NCBI GenBank assembly: GCA_964599655.1
Contig: CAZRGV010000033.1
Location: 1-50,803 of the forward strand
DNA: 50,803 bases
Reading direction: 5' to 3'
Source: CAZRGV01 sp964599655
Lineage (GTDB): Bacteria; Planctomycetota; Planctomycetia; Isosphaerales; Isosphaeraceae
Made by a program: the position numbers and the translations under genes. Under the pieces are notes generated by a model, which saw only the letters and a program-made list of their open reading frames with translations, did no database searches and was not told where the DNA came from. Shown here piece after piece: positions 27,268 through 35,517 of the stretch (within the stretch, counting starts at the first letter, position 1; every line of letters starts with the position of its first letter).

Positions 27268-28218
27268 ATGAAGTCTCTTGGTAACCACTTCACTCCCCGA
27301 ATCATCTTGCTGCTGGTCCTGATGAACGCGACTGGTCCGAGTCTGGCCGGTGAACCCAGAGGAGATGGTTTGGAATCACGACTGAAGCCTCTGATCCAGG
27401 CGCACAAGGGAGAGGTGGCGATCGCCGTCAAAAACCTGGAAACCGGCGAGTCGTTCGCCTACCACGCCGACGATCCGATGCCGACGGCCAGCCTGATCAA
27501 GTTCCCCGTCATGATCGAGGCCTACAGGCAATCCCAAGCAGGAAAAATCAAGCTGGATAAGATGGTTGTCCTCCGAAAGGAAGACAAGGTCCCTGGCTCA
27601 GGCATCCTAACCTATCACTTCTCTCCCGGCGCGACGTTTCCCCTTCGAGACGCGATCCATCTCATGATCGTCTACTCGGACAACACCGCCACGAACCTGG
27701 TCCTTGACGAGATCGGTCTCGACGCGACCGCAAAGACGATGGAGCAAATGGGTTACCCGAACACCAAGATCCACGCCAAGGTCTTCCGCCGCGACACCTC
27801 GATCTTCCCCGAGCGAAGCGAGCGGTTCGGCCTGGGCAGCACAACCGCCAACGAGATGGTCCGGCTCTGCGAGTCGCTGCATAAGAAGGAGCTGGTCGAC
27901 ACCGAGGCCAGCGAGGCCATGCTTGAGCACATGAAAGCCTGTGATGACAAGGATAAGTTCCCGCGGTTCCTGCCGCCCGGCACGAAAATCGCGTTCAAGA
28001 CCGGCAGCGTCAACGAAGCCAGGACCGCGGCTGGCATCCTCTACGGACCTGGAGGGCCGGTCGCCCTTTGCGTCTTGACCAATAAGAACGAGGATCACCG
28101 CTGGGTGCCCGACAACGCCGGCAACCGGCTCTGCGCCGAGGTTGCCCGCGAGGTCTATGAATACTTTCAAACCAAGGCAAACACCGAAGCCAGCGAGAAG
28201 AGCGTCCCGGCGCGATGA
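27268..28218 (+). CDS. class A beta-lactamase-fold serine hydrolase
   Basis: 316 residues, start ATG 27268 (GTG 27265 is possible); GAGGGG lies about 11 bases upstream. Signal peptide to about residue 28. All three active-site elements of the penicillin-recognising serine hydrolases are present: S75-L-I-K78 (TASLIKF), S137-D-N139 (YSDNT) and K244-T-G246 (FKTGS). The omega loop of class A enzymes should carry Glu166 in an ExxLN motif; here the matching stretch (IFPERSERFGLG, about 179-190) has Glu residues but no clear ExxLN, so efficient beta-lactam hydrolysis is uncertain and a D,D-peptidase or esterase-like role is possible. It acts in the periplasm. No regulator (AmpR/BlaI) is adjacent. 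A 290-bp spacer precedes it. Confidence 0.87.
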   Translation: MKSLGNHFTPRIILLLVLMNATGPSLAGEPRGDGLESRLKPLIQAHKGEVAIAVKNLETGESFAYHADDPMPTASLIKFPVMIEAYRQSQAGKIKLDKMVVLRKEDKVPGSGILTYHFSPGATFPLRDAIHLMIVYSDNTATNLVLDEIGLDATAKTMEQMGYPNTKIHAKVFRRDTSIFPERSERFGLGSTTANEMVRLCESLHKKELVDTEASEAMLEHMKACDDKDKFPRFLPPGTKIAFKTGSVNEARTAAGILYGPGGPVALCVLTNKNEDHRWVPDNAGNRLCAEVAREVYEYFQTKANTEASEKSVPAR

Positions 28219-28317
28219 GCCTCTCGTTCCAGCACTCGGAACATCCCGACTCGTTCTTACTGATCGATTCACGCTCGATGCGGAACAAAGCCAACGACGT
28301 CGTTTAGGGGTATTACC

Positions 28318-28794
28318 ATGGGATTCCTCGATGCACTGCGCCGAACCCTTTCCGGTGGCGAATCCGCGCGCGATAAGGCCACGAAAGAACGTCTCGCCAA
28401 GGCGTGGGGACTGGATGAACTCAGTCCACCCGAGGCTCCCGAATCGGCCAATCCAGCCACCGGGTCTTCGGCCTACGACCGCGAGATCTGGCGACGGAAG
28501 CTCACGCATCTGCTCGAGAATCCGCCGATTCCCGAAACGGAGTGGAAGGACTTCCTTGCCGATGCCTACGCGCTGGGCTTCGATCGCGACTGGGTCGAAA
28601 AGGCTCAGCGCGAGTCGTTCGAGATGCTGATCCGCAAGGCGGTGAGCGACGGCGTGGTGACGCTCGAAGAGCATCACAACATCGACGCGGCCCGCGACTT
28701 GATCGGAATTCCCGAGGACGAGGCCGTCGCGCTCCTGCATCAAATCGTCGCTGAGGCCGAGCAGTTCTTTGGCAAGACCGTCGAAGGGGCGTGA
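28318..28794 (+). CDS. hypothetical protein, helical, TerB-like in character
   Basis: 158 residues, start ATG 28318 with AGGGG eight bases upstream. The first 15 residues form an amphipathic helix (MGFLDALRRTLSGG), followed by a charged, Pro/Glu-rich linker, then about 100 residues of predicted helices: YDREIWRRKLTHLLE, EWKDFLADAYALGF, FEMLIRKAVSDGVVTLEEH and DLIGIPEDEAVALLHQIVAEAEQFF. The 'sDGvvt.eE...i...r..lgi..dea' pattern is reminiscent of TerB/TerB-C-like helical domains, but I cannot confirm it. Cytoplasmic. It lies 99 bases after the beta-lactamase-fold gene and may share its transcript. Confidence 0.75.
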   Translation: MGFLDALRRTLSGGESARDKATKERLAKAWGLDELSPPEAPESANPATGSSAYDREIWRRKLTHLLENPPIPETEWKDFLADAYALGFDRDWVEKAQRESFEMLIRKAVSDGVVTLEEHHNIDAARDLIGIPEDEAVALLHQIVAEAEQFFGKTVEGA

Positions 28795-28840
28795 GCCAGG
28801 CTGTTCGGTTTGCGCGGCAGGTTGGAGGCGTGAACTGGCC

Positions 28841-29254
28841 TCAAGGTCCGCTCCCGGAATCGCCGCGATCACGACCGGACAGGCTATCGGGAAGGGCCTG
28901 GGGGCGTCCGTCGCGGTCCACGCAGGCCAGGGTCGAGTGCCCCTCGGCCAGAAGCAGACCGTCGCGCAAGACTTCGTACTTATGAACGATCTTGACGTGC
29001 GTAACCCGCGTCACGGTCGTGCGAAGGGTCAGCAGGTCGTCATAGCGCGCCGGCCGCTTGAACTTGCAGCCGATTTCGACAACCACGAGAAAATGGCCCG
29101 CGTCCTCGACATCGCGATAAGAGAAACCGCGCTGACGGAGCAACTCGGTGCGACCCATCTCGAAGTAAACGAAGTAATTCGCGTGGTGCAGAAAGCCCAT
29201 CCGGTCGGTCTCGGCGTAACGAACCCGGATGTGGATCTCATGGCTGTCGAGCAT
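28841..29254 (-). CDS. acyl-CoA thioesterase, YbgC/4HBT hotdog family
   Basis: 137 residues, the usual single hotdog domain plus a short disordered tail. RVRYAETDRMGFLHHANYFVYFEMGR carries the family active-site stretch: the Asp (D17) and the helix with HHANYFVYFE are hallmarks of the 4-hydroxybenzoyl-CoA/YbgC group. Later strands ARYDDLLTLRTTV and VKIVHKYEVLRDGLLLAEG fit. It hydrolyses acyl-CoA thioesters in the cytoplasm; YbgC homologues act with the Tol-Pal system in other phyla, but no tol genes are here. It converges on the hypothetical gene at 28318 with 46 bases between the stops. Confidence 0.9.
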   Translation of the reverse strand: MLDSHEIHIRVRYAETDRMGFLHHANYFVYFEMGRTELLRQRGFSYRDVEDAGHFLVVVEIGCKFKRPARYDDLLTLRTTVTRVTHVKIVHKYEVLRDGLLLAEGHSTLACVDRDGRPQALPDSLSGRDRGDSGSGP

Positions 29255-29382
29255 CGTTGAGCCGCCTCCTCAAAAGACCGCGAACCAGGCGATCTCGCGT
29301 GATTCTGGAATCCGGTCCCGATTGGCCGCAAGACCAATCCCAAAGGCACTTGGGGCCGGCCACCCCGAGCCGTCTGAGGCGA

Positions 29383-30150
29383 TCAACGCGTCGCGCCTTC
29401 GGGAACTCCCGAGGCGATGGTCTTGGGGCACGCATCGACCGGCAACGACTCCGAGATCTCGCGTCCGCCGCGAGGATTTCGAGTCGTCACGACCTTCAAT
29501 GGGTATGGGTTGCAGGGCCAGTATTCGCGGCTCGGCGAACCCGGACGATAGACGTTGGTGATCCAGTTGCGAAACCGCTCCGGGGAGTGCGGCAGCTTTT
29601 GCGACTCCAACCATTGTTCGTAGCGGTCCAGGTGTCCCCGCATTACCAGCCCATCCTTGATCGGAAGAAAAAGGTAGCGCAACGAGAACTGCGCCCGGGC
29701 GTCGGCCACTGTGCGATCCGGACGCAGGAGTTCGACGATCGCCGAGACAAGACCGGTGCGCTCGGCGCCCCACTCGCAGTGGATCAGGACGGGGTATTCG
29801 CAGGTGTCGAGAATCTCGAGCAGAGTGCGCACCTGGGCGTGGGAGAGCCACTGGTCGGAGGCCATCGGAACGTCGATCTGCGTGGCGCCGGCGTTGAGTG
29901 TCGCGTCCCGTTCGCCCTGATACCAATCTTGCTCGGGATTGGGACCGCGAAGGTTGAGCACCGTTTTCACGCCGTACTCACGGATCGCCTCGGACAGCAT
30001 CGTGGGGGTCAACTGCGCCGAGCGGTACACCCGCCCCGGTTCAATCGCCCCAAAGTTACCGTTTTTCCAGCGCCAGCCGATGGCCAGTCCCACAATCAGA
30101 AGCACCGCGGCGATCGGTCGGACCACCTTGCGAATCGTCGAGAGCTTCAT
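29383..30150 (-). CDS. membrane-anchored dual-specificity/tyrosine phosphatase
   Basis: 255 residues, start ATG 30150 with GGAGG six bases upstream. A single membrane helix is at about 12-27, so the catalytic domain is probably periplasmic. The cysteine phosphatase loop is HCEWGAERTG (H124, nucleophile C125, R131), preceded by the strand YPVLIHC; RVYRSAQLTPTML and GVKTVLNLRG are the usual front elements of the DSP/DUF442-like group. The C-terminal 60 residues (FRNWITNVYRPGS...) are Pro-rich and less conserved. The gene's first 95 bases overlap the end of the next phosphatase gene upstream (30056-30730) in another frame, suggesting translational coupling. Substrate unknown. Confidence 0.87.
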   Translation of the reverse strand: MKLSTIRKVVRPIAAVLLIVGLAIGWRWKNGNFGAIEPGRVYRSAQLTPTMLSEAIREYGVKTVLNLRGPNPEQDWYQGERDATLNAGATQIDVPMASDQWLSHAQVRTLLEILDTCEYPVLIHCEWGAERTGLVSAIVELLRPDRTVADARAQFSLRYLFLPIKDGLVMRGHLDRYEQWLESQKLPHSPERFRNWITNVYRPGSPSREYWPCNPYPLKVVTTRNPRGGREISESLPVDACPKTIASGVPEGATR

Positions 30151-30730
30151 GGCCCGCCTCCTTCCTGGCCGGTTCGTGCCGTCGTTCCTTCTCGGCGAAC
30201 GCCTCGATCAGCCGGCGATCGGCCCGATCTCGCTCATGGTCCGGGCGAGTCCAGGGGAGCGCCTCCAGCTCTCGCCAGGCCTCCTGGGCCGACCATCCCT
30301 CGTGCCGAATCCGATACGCCGCGTGAACCAGGCCCGTCCGATGGTGACCGCCCACGCAATGGAAGAAGACCGGTTGCCGGTTGGGGTCGGCGAGCAAATC
30401 GGCCGCCCGCGCCATCTGTTCCAGGGTCGCCGTCGAACCTCGCATTGGAATCAGAATCCAGTCAACGCCCGTCTCCCGGACAACGCGCTGCTGATCCACG
30501 TACTTGGGATCGTCGCGGTTGATAGCCGTCAGGGTCACGATCGTGCGGATCTTCTCTCGCGTGATGAGTCTGCGGAGCGGACCAGGTCGCTGCCAGGCAC
30601 CCCTCACCAGGCGGCCCTCCTCGACCACCCGAACCCGCTTCTCGAAGACATCCTCCCACCGCGACGCGAGCAGGCCGATCCCGACAATCGCCGCGACCGC
30701 CCCGATTCTCAACGTCCTTCGAGAAATCAA
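30056..30730 (-). CDS. second membrane-anchored dual-specificity phosphatase
   Basis: 224 residues from TTG 30730, chosen because GGGGAGG (30746-30740) lies nine bases upstream and the N-terminal membrane helix (about 9-23) begins directly after; the frame upstream to 30904 is repeat-derived and not protein-like. The phosphatase loop is FHCVGGHHRTG with C125 and R131, the same positions as in its neighbour; front elements are GRLVRGAWQRPGPL and KIRTIVTLTAIN. The two proteins are clearly related in layout but diverged in sequence. The last 30 residues are encoded in the 95-bp overlap with the downstream gene and look unstructured. A tandem duplication of an anchored phosphatase is likely. Confidence 0.82.
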   Translation of the reverse strand: MISRRTLRIGAVAAIVGIGLLASRWEDVFEKRVRVVEEGRLVRGAWQRPGPLRRLITREKIRTIVTLTAINRDDPKYVDQQRVVRETGVDWILIPMRGSTATLEQMARAADLLADPNRQPVFFHCVGGHHRTGLVHAAYRIRHEGWSAQEAWRELEALPWTRPDHERDRADRRLIEAFAEKERRHEPARKEAGHEALDDSQGGPTDRRGASDCGTGHRLALEKR

Positions 30731-31120
30731 GGCGCAACGCCTCCCCGCAAACCGACCATCCCCGTCCGGCGGCGGATTGTAACGACCCACGCCCACCGGG
30801 CAACCCCAAGCTGTCACTTCCGCCAGACGGAACCGGCTTTCAGGCGTTCGGCCGCCCGGCCTTTCCGAGTTTCGTGATCCGCTGTTTCGTGATCCGCTTG
30901 CCAACGCCGGGCACGTCTCCGATAATCTTCGGAGTCGTCATTCCGGCTCGGTGTACACCGGATTGTCGGCTCCAATCTTGCGTCCTGGATTCCGATCGCA
31001 CCCGGCGAGCGCGATGCGAAGCACCCGAGAACAGGCGCTCCCACCAGGGCTCGACGGGAATCGATCGGACTTTCGGCTTTCCTTGAGAGAACCATGCCAT
31101 TTTCAACTGGGAGAATCCGG
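30731..31120. other. intergenic region with a small 15-bp tandem repeat
   Basis: No gene is convincing in these 390 bases, though several short frames are open. TTTCGTGATCCGCT occurs twice in tandem (30870-30883 and 30885-30898). The region must hold the divergent promoters for the phosphatase pair and the 31121 gene. Confidence 0.5.
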
Positions 31121-31863
31121 ATGTACGGTCGACTGAACACCCTGCTTGGAACGGACAGTCGAACGCGCGTGTTGTCGGTGCCGCTGTTGACGTTGTTGTT
31201 GGCGTCTTCGATGGCCTGGACAGCTCCGGAACCGACTCGCGACCGGTCGCCGGAACAGCGAATCTGGGACTTCGAGTCCGACTCGCCCGGCAAGATCGCC
31301 AGGGGCTTCACGAGCGAAGTTGGACGGTGGGAGGTTGTTGTCGAGGGAACGAACCACGTCCTGGCTCAGACGGCCGAAAGCGAACGTCGCACCTTCAACG
31401 TGACCCTCATCGAGGACACGCGCTACAAGGACCTCGACCTTTCCGTGCGGGTGAAGGCCAACACCGGTGAGATCGATCAGGGCGGCGGCCTGATCTGGCG
31501 GGCGAAGGACAAGGACAACTACTACGTAGCCCGCTACAACCCCCTCGAGGACAATCTCCGCGTTTACAAGGTCGAGAACGGGAAGCGCACGCAGCTCGAT
31601 CACGCCGACGCGCCCGGCGACCGCAAGTGGCACACGTTGCGAATCACGATGACCGATCGCGAGATCACCGGCTACCTCGATGGCAAGAAACTGCTGGTCG
31701 CCGATGAATCACGATGACCGATCGCGAGATCACCGGCTACCTCGATGGCAAGAAACTGCTGGTCGCCGAGGACTCAACCTTCCCCGACGCCGGTCGGATC
31801 GGACTGTGGTCGAAGGCGGATGCACGATCGTCCTTCGACGACCTGACCGTTTATGGGAAATAA
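31121..31863 (+). pseudogene. secreted LamG/DUF1080-like protein, frameshifted by a 65-bp tandem duplication
   Basis: Start ATG 31121 with GGGAG seven bases upstream (an in-frame ATG at 31094 is less likely). Signal peptide about 15-33 (VLSVPLLTLLLASSMAWTA). The body is a concanavalin-like sandwich: RIWDFESDSPGKI, GRWEVVVEG, DTRYKDLDLSVRVKA, GGGLIWRAKDKDNYYVARYNP, WHTLRITM. Bases 31641-31705 are repeated at 31706-31770; because 65 is not a multiple of three, the frame stops at 31717 after VADESR. Removing one copy restores a 225-residue protein ending LLVAEDSTFPDAGRIGLW and DDLTVYGK at the TAA at 31861. So the intact product is missing in the assembled sequence; the truncated one would lack the last two strands. 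It may be a real mutation or an assembly error. Confidence 0.82.
31641..31770 (+). repeat. 65-bp direct tandem duplication
   Basis: Copies 31641-31705 and 31706-31770 begin GAATCACGATGACCGATCG and appear identical over at least the first 63 bases; they differ only at the last bases (GATG versus GAGG). The second copy continues into the ancestral sequence. Confidence 0.9.
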
Positions 31864-32343
31864 GGCGGCTACCAAACGGCTTGGCGAGCCTCCCATCCGT
31901 GGATCGCGCCAGGAAGAACGTCGACGTGCTCGGCTCGTAGACGGCGACATCCACCTGGCCGTCACCGTCGAAGTCGGCCGGCACACCGATCGGATGCCCG
32001 CCGTAGCGCGTTCCCGGTCCAAACGGAACCGCTGCGTTGCCCGCCGTCGATCGCGCCAGCCCGTCGACCTGGGAACTCCCGAGAGCGAATGGTCAGGAAC
32101 CGTGATCATCTTGACAATCGATTGCGTCGCGGCGCTGAACACACCGAGGACGTTCTGGGCATAACCAGTCGTCATCCAGAGGTTGCCGTCCAGGCCGGCC
32201 GTGATGGAGACGGGATTGCCGCCAAGCGGACGAAGTGGGAACTCGGCCACGCTGGCCGACAGGAGGTGTCGGGATTCGAGGGCTTCGAGTCCAGGTCGCC
32301 GACGATTCCACGCTTTGGCCCAGGTCGCATGTTGCCTTCTCAT
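31864..32343 (-). pseudogene. remnant of a streptogramin-lyase-like/FG-GAP surface protein
   Basis: ATG 32343 follows GGGGGAAC. The first 83 residues are well formed: GLEALESRHLLSASVAEFPL is the planctomycete export signature and start of a Vgb/streptogramin lyase-type propeller (NPVSITAGLDGNLWMTTG, then VFSAATQSIVKMITVPDHS). After DHS near 32090 the frame is lost; the +1 frame then reads AVPFGPGTRYGGHPIG, PADFDGDGQVDVAVYEPSTS and ARSTDGRLAKPFG, a typical FG-GAP/VCBS calcium-binding repeat. The sequence ends without a stop of its own where the 31121-31863 gene ends. Two separate domains of a longer ancestor seem joined out of frame by an internal deletion, and the 3' part is lost. Confidence 0.72.
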
Positions 32344-32895
32344 CGCAGTTCCCCCAAAGGTTCAAGTTTCTCGGTCTTTCGTCGACACTCGATTCGGAGG
32401 GGGAACGTGTTGGCCCTGGTCAAGGCGGCGAAACATGCCAACCCCAGCGTCGCGACCTGGCCCATCGTCCCGCAGGTTCAGCGAACGGCGAGAACCAGAG
32501 TCTCTGAGTCGCGTCGATGAAGCGCGGACGGCGAACGAAGCGCCCGGAAACGTCGGCGCGAGAAATCTGGGTTGGTCAGAGGAGGGTGAAAAACGCCTCT
32601 CTCTGCCTGGATCTACGAAGGACGTTAACACGACCCCTCGGCAGCCGGGCGCGTTGCTTTGGTGGTAGGAACAGGGTTGATCGCCGTCACCAGGCGCAAC
32701 GTGCGATCGCCTCTCACCGCTTTCGGCGTTGAATGGACTCCGCGAATTGGCTCAAATGACACCTGGAATCCGCCCGGATGAGCCCGAGCCTCGGCTCAGT
32801 CAAAGACCAGCGCCGCCCCCTGCGAAATCCTCCCCCCGCCTTACTGTCCAAGATTCTGAAATACACGAACGCGCTAACACCCGAGGACGGATCGT
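32344..32895. other. intergenic region, nothing recognised
   Basis: 552 bases upstream of the NHL gene and of the pseudogene. Short frames exist on both strands, but none has a start with ribosome site or recognisable protein. GAGGA lies before the ATG at 32896. Confidence 0.45.
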
Positions 32896-34035
32896 ATGCA
32901 CGCGTTGAGAACCTTCTCGAATCCGATGGCCCGCGTCGCATGGAAGAGGGCGTTGGCGCTCGTCCTGACCCTGGTTCCTTGCCGGGCCGCCTGGAGCCAG
33001 CAGGGCGCGGAGCGGTTTGGCGCGGGTTTCGCGTATCCACGGATCAGCCTGGCATCCGGCTACGAGGTCGATGCCTCGTGGCCTCGAGAACGACCGCAAG
33101 CCGGCTGGGGAGAGGTTTCCGGCATCGCGGTCGACCAGAACAACCACGTCTGGGTCTTCCACCGTGGCAAGGATCCGGTCCAGGAGTTCTCGCCTGACGG
33201 ACGGTTGCTTCGCGCCTGGGGCGAGGGGCAGTTCCAGAAACCCCACCAGATCCGCCTCGATCGCCAGGGTAATCTTTGGCTCGTGGATACCGGCCTCCAC
33301 GTCGTGCGCAAGTGCACACCCGACGGCCGCGTCCTCATGACCCTGGGCACACCCGGCGAGCCTGGCGACGATTCGGCCCACTTCAACCAACCGACCGACG
33401 TGGCGATCGCTCCCGACGGCGAGCTCTTCGTGAGCGACGGTTACGGCAACAACCGCGTTGTTCACTTCGATGGCCAGGGCCGGTTTCTGGGCAACTGGGG
33501 ACGCCTGGGGGTCGCCGTGGGGGAATTCAGCTTGCCGCACGCAATCGTCCTCGACGGGCGGAACCGGGTCTACGTGGCCGATCGGAACAACGCCAGAATC
33601 CAGGTGTTCGACCGGGCCGGCCGCGTGCTGGACGAGTGGCGAAACCTCATGGTCCCCTGGCAGATCGTCCTCACGACCGAGGGCGACCTCCTGGTCTGCG
33701 GCTCCTCTCCGATGCGATGGCCAAGGCTACCGATTCCCGGCCTGCCACTGGGCATTCCACCCAAGGATCAACTCGTCATGAGATTCTCCGCCGATGGCCG
33801 TGTCCGCGATCTATGGACGTTTCCCAAGCCCGAGGGCGCTGAGCCCAAGGCCGGCGAGCTCGACTGGGTTCACGGCATGGCCATCGACCAGGAGGGAAAC
33901 CTCTACCTGGGCGATATTCAAGGACATCGCGTGCAGAAGTTCCGCCGCCTGAATGGGAAGGCCCCCGAAACCCTGGCCGGTCCAAAGGCCGCGCCTCGCG
34001 ACCCTTCGGTGAACAAGGCCTCGAAGCAGGATTGA
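32896..34035 (+). CDS. secreted NHL-repeat six-bladed beta-propeller protein
   Basis: 379 residues with a signal peptide (about 16-34, ALALVLTLVPCRAAWS). At least five NHL blades can be followed: SGIAVDQNNHVWVFHRGKDPVQEFSPDGRL, then KPHQIRLDRQGNLWLVDTG, then QPTDVAIAPDGELFVSDGYGNNRVVHFD, then LPHAIVLDGRNRVYVADRNN and WVHGMAIDQEGNLYLGDIQGHRVQKF. The layout matches the peptidyl-alpha-hydroxyglycine alpha-amidating lyase-like group seen often in planctomycetes; catalytic metal ligands cannot be verified, so a binding role is as likely as an enzyme. It converges on the DUF1501 gene at 34064 with 28 bases between. Confidence 0.88.
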   Translation: MHALRTFSNPMARVAWKRALALVLTLVPCRAAWSQQGAERFGAGFAYPRISLASGYEVDASWPRERPQAGWGEVSGIAVDQNNHVWVFHRGKDPVQEFSPDGRLLRAWGEGQFQKPHQIRLDRQGNLWLVDTGLHVVRKCTPDGRVLMTLGTPGEPGDDSAHFNQPTDVAIAPDGELFVSDGYGNNRVVHFDGQGRFLGNWGRLGVAVGEFSLPHAIVLDGRNRVYVADRNNARIQVFDRAGRVLDEWRNLMVPWQIVLTTEGDLLVCGSSPMRWPRLPIPGLPLGIPPKDQLVMRFSADGRVRDLWTFPKPEGAEPKAGELDWVHGMAIDQEGNLYLGDIQGHRVQKFRRLNGKAPETLAGPKAAPRDPSVNKASKQD

Positions 34036-34063
34036 ATTCCGTCCGTGTGATTCACTCAGATTC

Positions 34064-35506
34064 TCACGCGAGAAGCTCTTTTACCAGATTCCCGGCCACG
34101 TCCGTGAGGCGGAAATCTCGCCCCTGGAACCGGTAGGTCAGCTTCGTGTGATCGAAGCCGAGCAGGTGCAGGAGCGTTGCATGCAAGTCGTGCACGTGGA
34201 CCCTGTCCTTGACCACCTGGAAGCCGAATTCGTCGGTCTCGCCCAGGGTGATACCCGGCTTGATGCCGCCTCCGGCCAGCCACATCGTGAAGGCGTTCGG
34301 GTGATGGTCGCGGCCGTCGTTGCCCCCTTGCACCATCGGAGTGCGGCCGAATTCGCCGCCCCAGATCACCAGCGTGTCCTCGAGCAGGCCCCGTTGCTTC
34401 AGATCCTTGATCAGCGCGGCACAGGCCTGGTCGGTGTCCTGGCAGTTCTTCTTGAGGTCGTGGACGAGGTTCCCGTGCTGGTCCCAGGCCTCGTGGAAGA
34501 TCTGCACGAAGCGGACCCCACGCTCGACGAGCCGGCGGGCCAGCAGGCACGTATTCGCGAACGACGACTTACCGGGCTCGGCGCCGTACATCTCCTGAAT
34601 ACAGGCGGGTTCCTTCGAGATATCCATCACCTCCGGCGCGACTTGCTGCATTCGGAACGCCATCTCGAAGGAGTTGATCCGGGTGGCGATCTCGGGGTCT
34701 CCCACGACGTCGAGCTGCATCCGGTTCAGAGCGCCGACCGTGTCGAGCGAGTCGCGCTGAAGCGCGTCGTCGACGCCCCGAGGGTTCGAGAGATACAGCA
34801 CCGGATCGCCGCTCGAACGGAACTGGACCCCTTGATAGACCGTGGGCAAGAACCCGCTTCCCCAGTTCGAGTTGCCGCCGCTGGGGCCCTTCTTGCCCGT
34901 GCTGAAGACGACGAAGCCCGGCAAGTCGTTCGACTCGCTCCCCAGACCGTAAGTGGCCCAGGCCCCCATGCTCGGCCGGCCGAAAATTTGTGAACCTGTG
35001 TTCATAAGAATCTGGCCTGGGGCGTGGTTGAACGCATCGGTCACCATCCCCTTGACGATGGCGATGTCGTCCACCACCTCGGCCAGGTGCGGCAGTAGCT
35101 CCGAGAGTTCCGCGCCGCACTGACCGTGCCGGTCGAACGAAAACTTCGGCCCGAGCAGCGTCGAGTTCGGGTTGATGAAGGCCGCCCGGTAGCCCTTGAT
35201 CAGCTCGGCGGGCGGCAGGGTGCCATCGAACTTGGCCAGTTGCGGCTTGTAGTCGAACAGCTCCAGGTGGCTCGGCGCGCCGGCCATGAACAGGAAGATG
35301 ACCCGCTTGGCCTTCGGGGCGTGATGCGGTGATTTCGGCGCCAGCGGGTTGTTCGAGCTGGATTCAGTCGGCGCGGCATACCCAGCGTCTCGCAGCAAAT
35401 GACCTAGCGCCAGCGAACCGAGGCCGACGCCGCACTGCTGGAGGAACCAGCGGCGGCTCACCTGCTTCGGGTCCATGCCGCGATAATGATGATCCTGGCA
35501 GTTCAT
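34064..35506 (-). CDS. DUF1501 protein, last gene of the four-gene PSD1/DUF1501 run
   Basis: 480 residues, start ATG 35506. The leader SRRWFLQQCGVGLGSLALG is of the twin-arginine/lipoprotein-like type. The fold signature is complete: AGAPSHLELFDYKPQL, SELLPHLAEVVDDIAIVKGM, RPSMGAWATYGLGSE, LPTVYQGVQFRS, SFANTCLLARRLVERGVRFVQ, VIWGGEFGRTPM, DGRDHHPNAFTMWLAGGG, and DLHATLLHLLGFDH. It is the 3' partner of the PSD1 gene whose stop lies 11 bases upstream, and the closest relative in the window is the DUF1501 gene at 38725-40170, which shares most of these blocks. This copy is intact and can serve as the template for reading the broken one. Confidence 0.95.
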   Translation of the reverse strand: MNCQDHHYRGMDPKQVSRRWFLQQCGVGLGSLALGHLLRDAGYAAPTESSSNNPLAPKSPHHAPKAKRVIFLFMAGAPSHLELFDYKPQLAKFDGTLPPAELIKGYRAAFINPNSTLLGPKFSFDRHGQCGAELSELLPHLAEVVDDIAIVKGMVTDAFNHAPGQILMNTGSQIFGRPSMGAWATYGLGSESNDLPGFVVFSTGKKGPSGGNSNWGSGFLPTVYQGVQFRSSGDPVLYLSNPRGVDDALQRDSLDTVGALNRMQLDVVGDPEIATRINSFEMAFRMQQVAPEVMDISKEPACIQEMYGAEPGKSSFANTCLLARRLVERGVRFVQIFHEAWDQHGNLVHDLKKNCQDTDQACAALIKDLKQRGLLEDTLVIWGGEFGRTPMVQGGNDGRDHHPNAFTMWLAGGGIKPGITLGETDEFGFQVVKDRVHVHDLHATLLHLLGFDHTKLTYRFQGRDFRLTDVAGNLVKELLA

Positions 35507-35517
35507 GGCGTGGGTCC

